Below, one piece after another: positions 17,167-24,929 of a DNA stretch of 64,000 bases; position 1 is the first letter of the stretch; each line of letters starts with the position of its first letter. Below the pieces are notes generated by a model. It saw only the letters and a list, made by a program, of their open reading frames with translations, made no database searches and had not been told where the DNA came from. The position numbers and the translations under genes were made by a program. The DNA is from an uncultured Pelagibacteraceae bacterium (GTDB lineage Bacteria; Pseudomonadota; Alphaproteobacteria; Pelagibacterales; Pelagibacteraceae): assembly GCA_902534465.1 (NCBI GenBank), contig CACAPU010000002.1:121930-185929 (forward strand), read 5' to 3'.

Positions 17167-18429
17167 ATGGACAAATTTATTGTTAAAGGCCCTAGTAAAT
17201 TAAAGGGAGAGATTGCAATTTCAGGTTCTAAAAATGCTGCTTTACCAATACTAGCATCAACAATTTTATTTGAAAAAGAAGTTGTAATTAAAAATTTACC
17301 AAGAGTGAAAGATATAGATACAATGATTAATCTTTTAAAATCCCTTGGGTCAATAATAAAATTTAGTAAAGATAAAAAAACTGTTAAAATAACAAAGAAA
17401 AAAGAACATAAATTTTTTGCCTCATATTCTCTTGTTAGAACAATGAGGGCTGGAATTTTAGTTTTAGGTGCCCTGGTTGCTAAGTATCAAAAATCTATTA
17501 CCTCTTTACCTGGAGGCTGCTTAATTGGAGCAAGACCTATAAATTATCATTTAAATGCACTTAAAAAACTTGGAATGAATTATGAAATCAAAAAAGGTTA
17601 CATACATGCAAATTCTAAAGGAAAACTAAAAGGCACAAAAATTAGATTTTCAAAAATCAGTGTTGGGGCAACTGAAAATACAATTATAGCAGCATGCTTA
17701 GCGAATGGAATTACAATACTTAGAAATTGTGCAATTGAACCAGAAATAATTGATTTAATAAATTTTTTAAAGTCTGGTGGTGCTAAAATAAAATTTATTG
17801 GTAAGCGGACAGTGAGGATTGAGGGAGTAAAAATTTTAAAAAGTACCATTTACTCAGTTATGTCAGATAGGATAGAAACTGGAACTTTTTGTGTCGCAGC
17901 ATGTTTGACTGGTGGTAATTTAAAGATTAATAACTTTGATCCTAAAATTATAAAAGCAGAACTATCTTTACTGAAGAAGGTTGGGGCTAAAATTAAAACA
18001 AGTAAAAATCAAATACATATACTAGGTCCGAAAAAAATTAAAAATATCACCAATTTGGTCACAAAAGAGTACCCAAATTTTCCAACAGATTTGCAAGCAC
18101 AATTCATGGTTCTTTTATGCAAGGCAAAAGGAAAAAGTTCAATAACAGAGAGTATTTTTGAAAATAGATTCATGCATGTTGCTGAATTAAGAAGATTAGG
18201 TGCTGAAATCATAATAAAAAAAAATAAGGCTTTAATTTTAGGCAACACAAATTTTAAAGCTGCAGAATTAATGTCTAGTGACTTAAGAGCATCAGTTGCA
18301 TTAGTTCTAGCAGCACTTGTTTCCAAAGGGACATCTATTATTAATAGAATTTACCACTTGGATAGAGGATATGAAAATATAGAGAATAAACTCAGAAAAG
18401 TAGGTGTAAAAATAAGACGTATTAGTTGA
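17167..18429 (+). CDS. murA: UDP-N-acetylglucosamine 1-carboxyvinyltransferase
   Basis: A 420-residue EPSP-synthase-fold enzyme. The catalytic Cys is in the loop LPGGCLIGARPINYHLNAL. The N-terminal KGPSKLKGEIAISGSKNAALP is the substrate-binding start typical of MurA, and the Cys means the protein is expected to be fosfomycin-sensitive in type. It transfers enolpyruvate from PEP to UDP-GlcNAc, the first committed step of peptidoglycan synthesis in the cytoplasm. It overlaps the next gene by TGATG. Confidence 0.97.
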   Translation: MDKFIVKGPSKLKGEIAISGSKNAALPILASTILFEKEVVIKNLPRVKDIDTMINLLKSLGSIIKFSKDKKTVKITKKKEHKFFASYSLVRTMRAGILVLGALVAKYQKSITSLPGGCLIGARPINYHLNALKKLGMNYEIKKGYIHANSKGKLKGTKIRFSKISVGATENTIIAACLANGITILRNCAIEPEIIDLINFLKSGGAKIKFIGKRTVRIEGVKILKSTIYSVMSDRIETGTFCVAACLTGGNLKINNFDPKIIKAELSLLKKVGAKIKTSKNQIHILGPKKIKNITNLVTKEYPNFPTDLQAQFMVLLCKAKGKSSITESIFENRFMHVAELRRLGAEIIIKKNKALILGNTNFKAAELMSSDLRASVALVLAALVSKGTSIINRIYHLDRGYENIENKLRKVGVKIRRIS

Positions 18430-18836
18430 TGGAAAATCAATACTTAAAAAAGATAATTGCACAATCTCCCGAGGATCTTAATGTCATTTCAGCTTGCTGT
18501 TCTGAAGGGAGAGTAAATATAAAAGATGTTAAGTATTTAGCTTCAAATAAGATTTTCCTAATGTCTATATTAAGACTTAGCAAAGAGGAGGAAAATAAAA
18601 ATAAGCAAATAAACAGTATTATTAAATTTGAATTTATAAATTCCTCTAAATCAAAGAATATAGACCAAAAAAACCCAAATCTTTCATTAGAACTCTTAAC
18701 TATTGATATTTTTAAGAAAGAACAAAACTTTGAAATAATTATGTTATTTTCGAAAAATAGAATTATAACTCTCTCCGCTGAGGTAATTGAAGTAACACTA
18801 GAGGATCAAAAATTAGAAAATGATAAAACAAATTAA
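18429..18836 (+). CDS. DUF2948 family protein
   Basis: A 135-residue protein from the ATG at 18429, which overlaps the murA stop (TGATG); a TTG one codon upstream is not needed. Its position between murA and hisD is the hallmark of DUF2948 in Alphaproteobacteria, and segments such as AQSPEDLNVISACCSEGRVNI fit that family. The function is unknown. The 3' end overlaps hisD by 17 bp. No membrane segment or obvious catalytic motif; the sequence is acidic and Lys/Asn-rich. Confidence 0.85.
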   Translation: MENQYLKKIIAQSPEDLNVISACCSEGRVNIKDVKYLASNKIFLMSILRLSKEEENKNKQINSIIKFEFINSSKSKNIDQKNPNLSLELLTIDIFKKEQNFEIIMLFSKNRIITLSAEVIEVTLEDQKLENDKTN

Positions 18837-20085
18837 TTGTAATAAAAAAAACTATTTAGATAATTTAACAAAATTCCTAGACCTAAGAAGGTCTTCAAAA
18901 AAACCTGAAAATAAAATTATATCCAAGATCCTTAGCGATATTAAGAAAAATAAAAATAAAGCACTTATAAAATATGAAAAAAAATTTAGTAAAAATATTC
19001 AAATTAAGCCGAGTATTAAAGAAATAAATAATGCAATTAAATTTCTGGATCCTAAGATTAAAAAAGCAATTGATTTTGCATTAAAGAGAATATTCAATTT
19101 TCACATTAAACAAAAAAAAAAGAATATTTTATATAAAGATAGTTTAAATAATAAAATAGAATATAAATATGTACCAATCCAATCAGTAGGAATCTATGTT
19201 CCAGCAAACTTGCCATCTACATTATTGATGAATGCAATTCCTGCAAAAATTGCGGGTGTAAAAAGAATCGTACTAGCAAATCCAAAAAATAATGGAAAAC
19301 TAAATCCAGCAGTTTTATATGCAGCAAAAAAACTAGGTATAAATGAAATTTATTCTATGGGAGGAGCGCAAGCCATAGGTAGTTTAGCCTATATTCAAAA
19401 AGTAAATAAAATTGTTGGCCCTGGTAATATCTTTGTTGCTGGTGCTAAAAGGCAGGTTTTTGGAGATGTAGGAATTGAAGGAATGATAGCTGGTCCATCT
19501 GAAATAACAATATTAGCTGATGGCAAAACTAATTTGAATGAAGTTACAACATCAATGATTGGTCAAGCAGAGCATGATATAAATTCACAATCCATATTAA
19601 TTACAAAAGACTCAAATTTAATTAAAAAATTCAAAAAGGATTTGAGCTCTAAATTAAAAGAAATACCACGGCAAAGTATTGCTACAAAAAGCATCAAAAA
19701 TAATGGACTTATTCTAAAAGTAAATAATGATAAGCAGATTATAAATGTAATTAATGAAATAGCTCCTGAACATTTAGAGTTAAATGTAAGTAACTACAAA
19801 AAATATAAAGATAAAATTTTTAATGCAGGAAGTATTTGCATAGGTAAGTACTCTCCTATGGCGTTAAGTGATTATGCTGTTGGCACAAACCACGTATTAC
19901 CCACAAATTCATCTGCTAAATTTTCTTCAGGATTAAGTCTTAGTGAATTTTATAAAAAAATCAGCCTGATAACACTCTCAAAAAAAGGTGTTGAGAAAAT
20001 AGGAGAATACGCTAAACATCTCGCTGAGTATGAAGAATTAAAAGGTCATGCTTTGAGTATAAAATCTAGAATAAGGAGAAGGTAA
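18820..20085 (+). CDS. hisD: Histidinol dehydrogenase
   Basis: A 421-residue protein. Conserved HisD segments are visible: [63 protein letters not shown] (zinc-ligand Gln and His region), [10 protein letters not shown], and the late [11 protein letters not shown] with its ligand His. It carries out the last two oxidation steps of histidine synthesis using NAD and zinc. It is in the murA-DUF2948-hisD-infA cluster, apart from hisZ and hisG 2-3 kb downstream. Only 2 bp separate it from infA. Confidence 0.96.
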   Translation: MIKQINCNKKNYLDNLTKFLDLRRSSKKPENKIISKILSDIKKNKNKALIKYEKKFSKNIQIKPSIKEINNAIKFLDPKIKKAIDFALKRIFNFHIKQKKKNILYKDSLNNKIEYKYVPIQSVGIYVPANLPSTLLMNAIPAKIAGVKRIVLANPKNNGKLNPAVLYAAKKLGINEIYSMGGAQAIGSLAYIQKVNKIVGPGNIFVAGAKRQVFGDVGIEGMIAGPSEITILADGKTNLNEVTTSMIGQAEHDINSQSILITKDSNLIKKFKKDLSSKLKEIPRQSIATKSIKNNGLILKVNNDKQIINVINEIAPEHLELNVSNYKKYKDKIFNAGSICIGKYSPMALSDYAVGTNHVLPTNSSAKFSSGLSLSEFYKKISLITLSKKGVEKIGEYAKHLAEYEELKGHALSIKSRIRRR

Positions 20086-20087
20086 TA

Positions 20088-20306
20088 TTGGCAAAACAAG
20101 ACTTGTTAGAGTTCAAAGGAAAAGTAATCGATCTTCTTCCCAATGCAATGTTCAGAGTACAATTAGATGAAAATAAACAAATTGTTACTGCACATACTGC
20201 TGGGAAGTTAAGAAAAAATAGAATTAGAGTTTTGCAAGGCGATAATGTTACTGTTGAGATTAGTCCTTACGACCTATCTAAGGGACGAATTATTTTTAGA
20301 TTTTAA
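20088..20306 (+). CDS. infA: Translation initiation factor IF-1
   Basis: A 72-residue S1/OB-fold protein with the standard IF-1 sequence ([53 protein letters not shown]). It starts with TTG at 20088 and is preceded by a strong Shine-Dalgarno AAGGAGAAGG, one of the few clear ones in the window, which decides the start. It binds the ribosomal A site during initiation. It follows hisD by 2 bp and is followed 5 bp later by tRNA-Phe, so the tRNA may be processed from the same transcript. Confidence 0.97.
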   Translation: MAKQDLLEFKGKVIDLLPNAMFRVQLDENKQIVTAHTAGKLRKNRIRVLQGDNVTVEISPYDLSKGRIIFRF

Positions 20307-20311
20307 ATTTT

Positions 20312-20387
20312 GGCTTCGTAGCTCAGTTGGTAGAGCAGAGCCCTGAAAAGGCTTGTGTCGCTGGTTCGAGTCCCGCCGAAGCCACCA
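20312..20387 (+). tRNA. tRNA-Phe (GAA)
   Basis: A 76-nt cloverleaf with encoded CCA. Acceptor GGCTTCG/CGAAGCC, discriminator A, D arm GCTC/GAGC, anticodon arm GAGCC/GGCTT with loop CTGAAAA giving GAA, variable GTGTC, T loop TTCGAGT. The T stem GCTGG/CCCGC has one T:C mismatch at its middle pair. It begins 5 bp after infA with no evident separate promoter. Confidence 0.96.
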
Positions 20388-20418
20388 ACAAACTGTAAAA
20401 AGTGCGCATGATTAAAGC

Positions 20419-20447
20419 TTGCATTCAATTTTAAAATCTAATAATTA
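20419..20447 (+). promoter_or_regulatory. Candidate promoter of the cold-shock gene
   Basis: TTGCAT (20419-20424) and TAATTA (20442-20447) are separated by 17 bp, a sigma-70-like arrangement. Transcription would start near 20454 and leave a leader of about 50 nt that contains a TAGCT/AGCTA hairpin (20454-20470 region) before the csp ATG. Matches to consensus are partial; in such A+T-rich DNA the call is tentative. Confidence 0.35.
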
Positions 20448-20505
20448 TCCCGCTAGCTGAAGTTTAGCTAAGTTTAATACAATAAAGAAAGAGTAAACAA
20501 AAAGT

Positions 20506-20718
20506 ATGAGTACATTAAAAGGTAAAGTAAAGTGGTTCAACGGTAAGAAGGGCTACGGTTTTATAGAAAGAGAAGACGGAGAAAAAGATTGTTTCGTTCA
20601 TGCAAGCGCAGTTCGTGAAGCAGGACTTCGTTTTTTGAATGAGAACGACGCTGTAGAATTTGAAATTCAGGATGGAGACAAAGGTCCTAGCGCTGTAAAT
20701 TTAAAGAAAACATCTTAA
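20506..20718 (+). CDS. Cold-shock protein (CspA family)
   Basis: A 70-residue single cold-shock domain. RNP1 is KGYGFIER (about 15-22) and RNP2 DCFVHASAV (about 28-36), with the aromatic [11 protein letters not shown] start. It binds single-stranded RNA/DNA and acts as an RNA chaperone. Codon choice is slightly richer in G and C (GGTAAGAAGGGCTACGG) than in the neighbours, suggesting high expression. The gene is isolated between two tRNA genes, with a 118-bp upstream gap and a 229-bp structured downstream gap. Confidence 0.95.
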   Translation: MSTLKGKVKWFNGKKGYGFIEREDGEKDCFVHASAVREAGLRFLNENDAVEFEIQDGDKGPSAVNLKKTS

Positions 20719-20740
20719 AATTTATTTCATTTAAAATTTT

Positions 20741-20788
20741 GTGTAGGAATATAGTAGGCAAGCCTATGAATATTCCTATACAATACAC
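20741..20788. repeat. Extended hairpin downstream of the cold-shock gene
   Basis: A two-part stem: TAGGAATAT (20744-20752) pairs with ATATTCCTA (20770-20778), a small internal loop follows, and TAGGC/GCCTA (20755-20766) closes the top around AA. Outside it GTGTA/TACAC adds further pairing. It is the most G+C-rich element of this gap and has no T-run after it, so it does not look like a simple terminator; a structured 3' UTR or small RNA is possible. Confidence 0.5.
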
Positions 20789-20792
20789 ACTT

Positions 20793-20812
20793 GCATTTTA
20801 AGTTTAAAATGC
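20793..20812. repeat. Perfect 8-bp hairpin following the extended hairpin
   Basis: GCATTTTA and TAAAATGC form a perfect 8-bp stem with a 4-nt loop AGTT, just 5-15 nt after the larger hairpin at 20741-20788. Together they give tandem stem-loops between the cold-shock gene and tRNA-His. It could stabilise or end the csp transcript. The rest of the gap (20813-20947) holds an AGCTAGCT palindrome (about 20887) and a TATAAA box 11 nt before tRNA-His. Confidence 0.45.
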
Positions 20813-20947
20813 TATTTAACTCCCATGATTATAATTAGTTACATCCTTGTATCTTACAAAAGACATCATTTTCATGCTGGCTTGCAGCTAGCTATTTAAC
20901 TATTTATAAATTTAAATTTAACTCTAATTAGTATAAAACAACAATAA

Positions 20948-21022
20948 GCCCTGGTGGTGAAATGGTTATCACGTCAGTTTGTGGAACTGAAATTTTTGGT
21001 TCGATCCCAAGCCAGGGTACCA
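20948..21022 (+). tRNA. tRNA-His (GTG), lacking G-1
   Basis: A 75-nt cloverleaf with encoded CCA. The acceptor arm is GCCCTGG/CCAGGGT, so position 1:72 is G:U, the discriminator is A73, and the base before position 1 is A, not G. The anticodon arm TCAGT/ACTGA has loop TTGTGGA, anticodon GTG. Most bacteria need G-1:C73 on tRNA-His; a group of Alphaproteobacteria is known to have G1:U72 and A73 without G-1. The hisS start codon follows after only 4 nt. A TATAAA at 20932-20937 may be its -10 box. Confidence 0.96.
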
Positions 21023-21026
21023 AAAA

Positions 21027-22421
21027 ATGAAGAAAGAAAATAAATTAATACCTGGGTTACCTTCAGGGTTTGAAGATCGTTGGGATAAAAAACTCCTTCT
21101 CAAAAAAAAGCTTTTATCAGCAATTGAGAATGTTTTTATCAAGTTTGGTGCTGAGCCATTAGAAACCCCATCGTTTGAGATCAGTGAAAATATTGGATCA
21201 TTTTTGGCAGAGGATGAAACTAACCCTATGTCTGATATATTTTCTTTTAAAGATGGAGATAAAAATATTACTCTTAGATACGATTTATCAAGCCCCTTAG
21301 CAAGATTTGTTGCTCAAAATAATCAAGAGTTACCATCAATTTATAAAAGGTATGCCATCCAAAATGTTTTCCGTAACGAAAAGGCAGGTAATGGAAGATA
21401 TAGAGAATTTCTACAAGCAGATTTTGATATTGTTGGAAATGTTAATTCATCACAGGCTAATGCAGAGCTTTGCAACTTAATTTCAGTAGCATTAATTGAA
21501 TGCGGATTAAAGAAAGATCAATTTACAATAAATGTAAGTAATAGAAAAATAGTTCAGGGATTGTTAGATGATTTAAAAATATCTAATGAAAAGCAATTAA
21601 AAGTTATCAGAGCAATTGATAAACTTGATAAACCTGGTTTTGGGTTAAAAGGTGTAGAAGATCTCTTAAGAAAAGAAAGAAAAGATACTAGTGGAGCTAT
21701 CACAAAAGGTGCAGATTTAAATGATGATCAGGTTAACCAAATATTAAAATATCTAAAAATAAAGGATTTAAAAGAGCTGAAACAAAGCTTAAAAAATCCA
21801 TTGTCACAAGAAGGAATAAACGAGTTGGAAGAATTTTTTGTAGTTCTTGGGTATGGATCAAGTTTAGATCAAGTAAAAACTAATTTCACAATTGTGAGAG
21901 GTTTAGCTTATTATTCTGATTTTATTGTAGAAACAAATTTAAATTTTAAAGTTACAAATAACAAAGGCAAAGAAGTAGATATCGGTAGCATTTGCTCAGG
22001 AGGAGCTTACGCAAAGCTCATATCTAGATTTAAAGGCGTAGATATTCCTGGGACAGGCATTAGTTTTGGCGTAGACAGACTTTTGTTTGCATTAATGCAA
22101 TTAGATCAAATTCAATTAGATGAACAAAAACCAGTTTTGGTATGTGTAATGGACCAAAAATATTTAAAAAATTACTACGAAATTTTAGATCTCTTAAGAC
22201 AAAACAATATTAATGCTGAAATATTTTTAGATTCTAAAAAAAATCTTGGTAAACAGCTTACTTTTGCAAATAAACGCCAATTGCCAGTTGCCATTATCTG
22301 TGGAGAAAATGAGTTTAAAGATAAAACGGTGACAATTAAAAATTTAAAAGGTGTTAAGGGAGAGAATAATAAAACTTTTTCAAAGAAAGATTTAATTAAT
22401 GAAGTCAAAAAACTTATCTGA
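21027..22421 (+). CDS. hisS: Histidyl-tRNA synthetase (divergent alphaproteobacterial/eukaryote-like type)
   Basis: A 464-residue class II synthetase. The N-terminal PGLPSGFEDR, motif-2 region YAIQNVFRNEKAGNGRYREF, histidine-binding IVRGLAYYSDFIVE and motif-3 PGTGISFGVDRLLFAL are visible, followed by an anticodon-binding domain. The segment LRYDLSSPLARFVA replaces the LRPEGTAxxxRA of E. coli-type HisRS and resembles the eukaryote-like/alphaproteobacterial type known to accept tRNA-His without G-1. That fits the tRNA-His gene 4 nt upstream. It overlaps hisZ by 23 bp. Confidence 0.95.
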   Translation: MKKENKLIPGLPSGFEDRWDKKLLLKKKLLSAIENVFIKFGAEPLETPSFEISENIGSFLAEDETNPMSDIFSFKDGDKNITLRYDLSSPLARFVAQNNQELPSIYKRYAIQNVFRNEKAGNGRYREFLQADFDIVGNVNSSQANAELCNLISVALIECGLKKDQFTINVSNRKIVQGLLDDLKISNEKQLKVIRAIDKLDKPGFGLKGVEDLLRKERKDTSGAITKGADLNDDQVNQILKYLKIKDLKELKQSLKNPLSQEGINELEEFFVVLGYGSSLDQVKTNFTIVRGLAYYSDFIVETNLNFKVTNNKGKEVDIGSICSGGAYAKLISRFKGVDIPGTGISFGVDRLLFALMQLDQIQLDEQKPVLVCVMDQKYLKNYYEILDLLRQNNINAEIFLDSKKNLGKQLTFANKRQLPVAIICGENEFKDKTVTIKNLKGVKGENNKTFSKKDLINEVKKLI

Positions 22422-23448
22422 GAATATTCTTAAATCTTTAAAATCAAGTGGATTTGATTACATCGATTTAGATACAGTCATACCTACCAATTTGATTCTT
22501 GAGAGATCTGGTGAGTCATTTAGAAGTTTAATTTTTTCATTTGTTGACCAGAATGGAAAAGAAATTTGTTTAAGACCAGATTTAACTGTTGCGTCTTGTA
22601 TTAAGTATCTTAATCAAAAAAAAAAGAAATCTTCAAAAGTTTTTTACAGTGGACAAGCATTTAGAAAAGTTCAGAAAAAAACTGACAAAATTATTAGAGA
22701 TCAAATAGGTTTTGAAATTTTAGGATCAAAAGATGAGAAAAGAGATGATAAAAAAATCATAAATACAAGTATTAAAGTTATAAACAAATTTAGATATAAA
22801 ACTGGAAGTATTAAAGTTGGGAATGTTGAAATTTTTCACTTATTAATAAATAAATTAGATATACCAAAAAGATGGAGACTTCGATTACAAAGACATTTTT
22901 GGAGAGAAAATTATTTTAACGAATTATTGAAACGTTTAGAGACAAACTCAGATGTAGATGAAACAGTAGTTGAATTGGATAAAAAAAGATACTTAAAAAT
23001 GTTTAAACAAAATCAAGACAGAAATATTGCGGGTCGTACTTTAAACGAAATTTTATTAAGGTTTGATAATAAAATTAAAGATCCTAGAAGGCAAATAAAA
23101 GGCCAAAATGTTGTAAAAATTATTAGAGATTATTTAAAAATTAGTTGCCCTATGAGCAAAGCTGCTGCTACTCTAAATACTTTTTTCAAACAAAATAAAA
23201 TTAATCTTAGTGTTGGAAAGAATTATTTTCCAATAACAAAAAATAAAGTTTCAAAGTTAAATGTAAATTTTTCATCTTCATTTGGCAGACATTTGGAATA
23301 TTACACAGGTATGGTTTTTAAAATTCAAACAAAGGTAAAATCAAGAAAAATTGAGGTAAATGGTGGCCGTTATGATAATCTTATCAGTGATTTAGGTTCT
23401 AAAACAAAGGTTCCAGCTGTTGGAGGCGCAATAAATTTAAATGATTAA
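22399..23448 (+). CDS. hisZ: ATP phosphoribosyltransferase regulatory subunit
   Basis: A 349-residue HisRS-like paralogue without the anticodon-binding domain. The class II core is visible in EICLRPDLTVASCIKYL and VFYSGQAFRKVQKKTD, and near the end in the FGRHLEYYTGMVF and VNGGRYDNLISDLG segments. HisZ activates short-form HisG and senses histidine; it does not charge tRNA. It lies between hisS and hisG with overlaps of 23 and 8 bp, the usual alphaproteobacterial hisS-hisZ-hisG operon. Confidence 0.93.
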   Translation: MKSKNLSENILKSLKSSGFDYIDLDTVIPTNLILERSGESFRSLIFSFVDQNGKEICLRPDLTVASCIKYLNQKKKKSSKVFYSGQAFRKVQKKTDKIIRDQIGFEILGSKDEKRDDKKIINTSIKVINKFRYKTGSIKVGNVEIFHLLINKLDIPKRWRLRLQRHFWRENYFNELLKRLETNSDVDETVVELDKKRYLKMFKQNQDRNIAGRTLNEILLRFDNKIKDPRRQIKGQNVVKIIRDYLKISCPMSKAAATLNTFFKQNKINLSVGKNYFPITKNKVSKLNVNFSSSFGRHLEYYTGMVFKIQTKVKSRKIEVNGGRYDNLISDLGSKTKVPAVGGAINLND

Positions 23449-24118
23449 AATTGGAATTCCTAGCAAAGGTAGACTTAGAAAAGACACTTTAAGTATCTTT
23501 AAAAATAAAAATCTTAAAATTTTATCAGAAAGAGGAGAAAGAGATCTTTTTGGATATATAAAAGGAAATAAAAAAATAAAAATAGTATATCTCCATGCAA
23601 GAGAAATTATAGAAAGATTAGGAGATGGATCATTAGATATAGGTTTTTCAGGTTATGATCTATTAAAAGAGTCTGAATTAAATATTCAAAATAAAGTTAT
23701 TATTAATAAAAAACTCGATTATGGAAATGCAACTCTAGTTGTAGCTGTTCCTGACGAGTGGATAGATGTCCAAACACTTGCTGATTTAGAAGAAATATCT
23801 TTTGATTTTAAAGATGTAAAGAAAAGTAGATTAAGAGTTGCAACAAAATATCCAAATTTGACCAAAGAATTTTTATTTTCTAAAGGAGTGACTCAATTTA
23901 AATTAGTACCTTCCCTAGGAGCAACTGAGGTATATCCATTTACTGGTTCATCTGAGATTTTAACTGATATAACCAGTACAGGAGAGACTTTAAAAGCTAA
24001 CAATTTAAGAATTTTAAAGGATGGAGAAATACTTTTATCACAAGCCTGTTTGATGTCTTCAAAAAAAATATCTAAAAAAAAAAATATTCAAAATATTATA
24101 AAATTATTAAGTAAATAA
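23441..24118 (+). CDS. hisG: ATP phosphoribosyltransferase, short form
   Basis: A 225-residue catalytic subunit without the C-terminal regulatory domain, as expected when hisZ is present. IGIPSKGRLRKDTL is the N-terminal substrate segment, DIGFSGYDLL the second conserved region, and DITSTGETLKANNLRIL the PRPP-binding motif. It condenses ATP and PRPP, the first step of histidine synthesis. It overlaps hisZ by 8 bp. The next gene, a nuclease, begins after 1 bp. Confidence 0.95.
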   Translation: MIKIGIPSKGRLRKDTLSIFKNKNLKILSERGERDLFGYIKGNKKIKIVYLHAREIIERLGDGSLDIGFSGYDLLKESELNIQNKVIINKKLDYGNATLVVAVPDEWIDVQTLADLEEISFDFKDVKKSRLRVATKYPNLTKEFLFSKGVTQFKLVPSLGATEVYPFTGSSEILTDITSTGETLKANNLRILKDGEILLSQACLMSSKKISKKKNIQNIIKLLSK

Positions 24119-24119
24119 A

Positions 24120-24806
24120 ATGCGTTGGAATAATAAATTTAATTATCCGAAGTCAACAAGATCTATTGAAGATGGATACAGAAAATACTCTTTGGGTGAG
24201 GCTAAACTTCCGTCGGTAACAAGTATACTTTCTCTAACTAAATCAGAAGAAGAAAAAGCAGCTTTAGCAAATTGGAAAGAAAGAGTCGGCTTAAAAGAAG
24301 CCAACAGAATTAAAACGGAGGCTTCTACTAGAGGAACGTTAATGCACTCATATATAGAGGATTTCCTTAGAGGTAGAGTAAATGAGAGTTTTTTTGAGAC
24401 CAATGAGCAATATAAAATAATGGCAAAAGAAATTATTGATAAAGGACTAAATGGCAGGCTAGAGGAAATATATGGAATTGAGGAAACTATTTATTATCCA
24501 GATCAGTATGCGGGCACAGCAGATTTATTAGCTAAAATGAATGGTGTAGACGTTTGTATAGATTTTAAGCAAGCTAATAAGCCAAAGAAATCAGATTTTA
24601 TACAAGATTACTTTTTGCAACTTGGCGCTTACACATTGGGTCATGATGTTGTTCATGGCACTAAGATGAAAGCCGGTATAATTCTTTTATGTACTCAAGA
24701 TATATTGTTTCAAGAATTTAAAATAGAAGGGGCTGAACTTGAAATGTATCAAAATTTGTTTATGGGAAGAGTAAAAAAATTTTATGAACTAAATAATATT
24801 TCTTGA
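24120..24806 (+). CDS. PD-(D/E)XK exonuclease resembling MGME1
   Basis: A 228-residue nuclease. PSVTSIL at 31-37 and NWKERVG at 51-57 precede RGTLMHSYIE (71-80). The catalytic core is YAGTADLLAKMNG with D135, then CIDFKQANKPK with D148 and K150, and QLGAY at 167-171. The order and spacing match human MGME1 (PSVT..., GKRFHEALE, GLLDC, VIDWKTSEKPK, PLQVVAY), a mitochondrial single-strand DNA exonuclease; phage nucleases share the fold. Probably acts on single-stranded DNA ends. It follows hisG by 1 bp and precedes rmuC and exonuclease I. The family is clear by eye, the substrate is inference. Confidence 0.82.
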   Translation: MRWNNKFNYPKSTRSIEDGYRKYSLGEAKLPSVTSILSLTKSEEEKAALANWKERVGLKEANRIKTEASTRGTLMHSYIEDFLRGRVNESFFETNEQYKIMAKEIIDKGLNGRLEEIYGIEETIYYPDQYAGTADLLAKMNGVDVCIDFKQANKPKKSDFIQDYFLQLGAYTLGHDVVHGTKMKAGIILLCTQDILFQEFKIEGAELEMYQNLFMGRVKKFYELNNIS

Positions 24807-24929
24807 CTAATCTCAATTAATAAATATAAAAAGAAACTACATTAAGCTACTTGTTTAGATGCGAAGTGTTTAGTTCCTGATAAAAATCAATTCTAAAACT
24901 CCATCAAAACAATTCTTAAGAAAGAAAAT

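Noticed and set aside
18009..18326. Antisense ORF within murA
   Set aside because: Low-complexity shadow of murA without start context or recognisable motifs; the same applies to the other long antisense frames in the window.
24807..24929. Possible RNA element before rmuC
   Set aside because: Only a short imperfect hairpin around TGATAAAAATCA is visible; nothing convincing.
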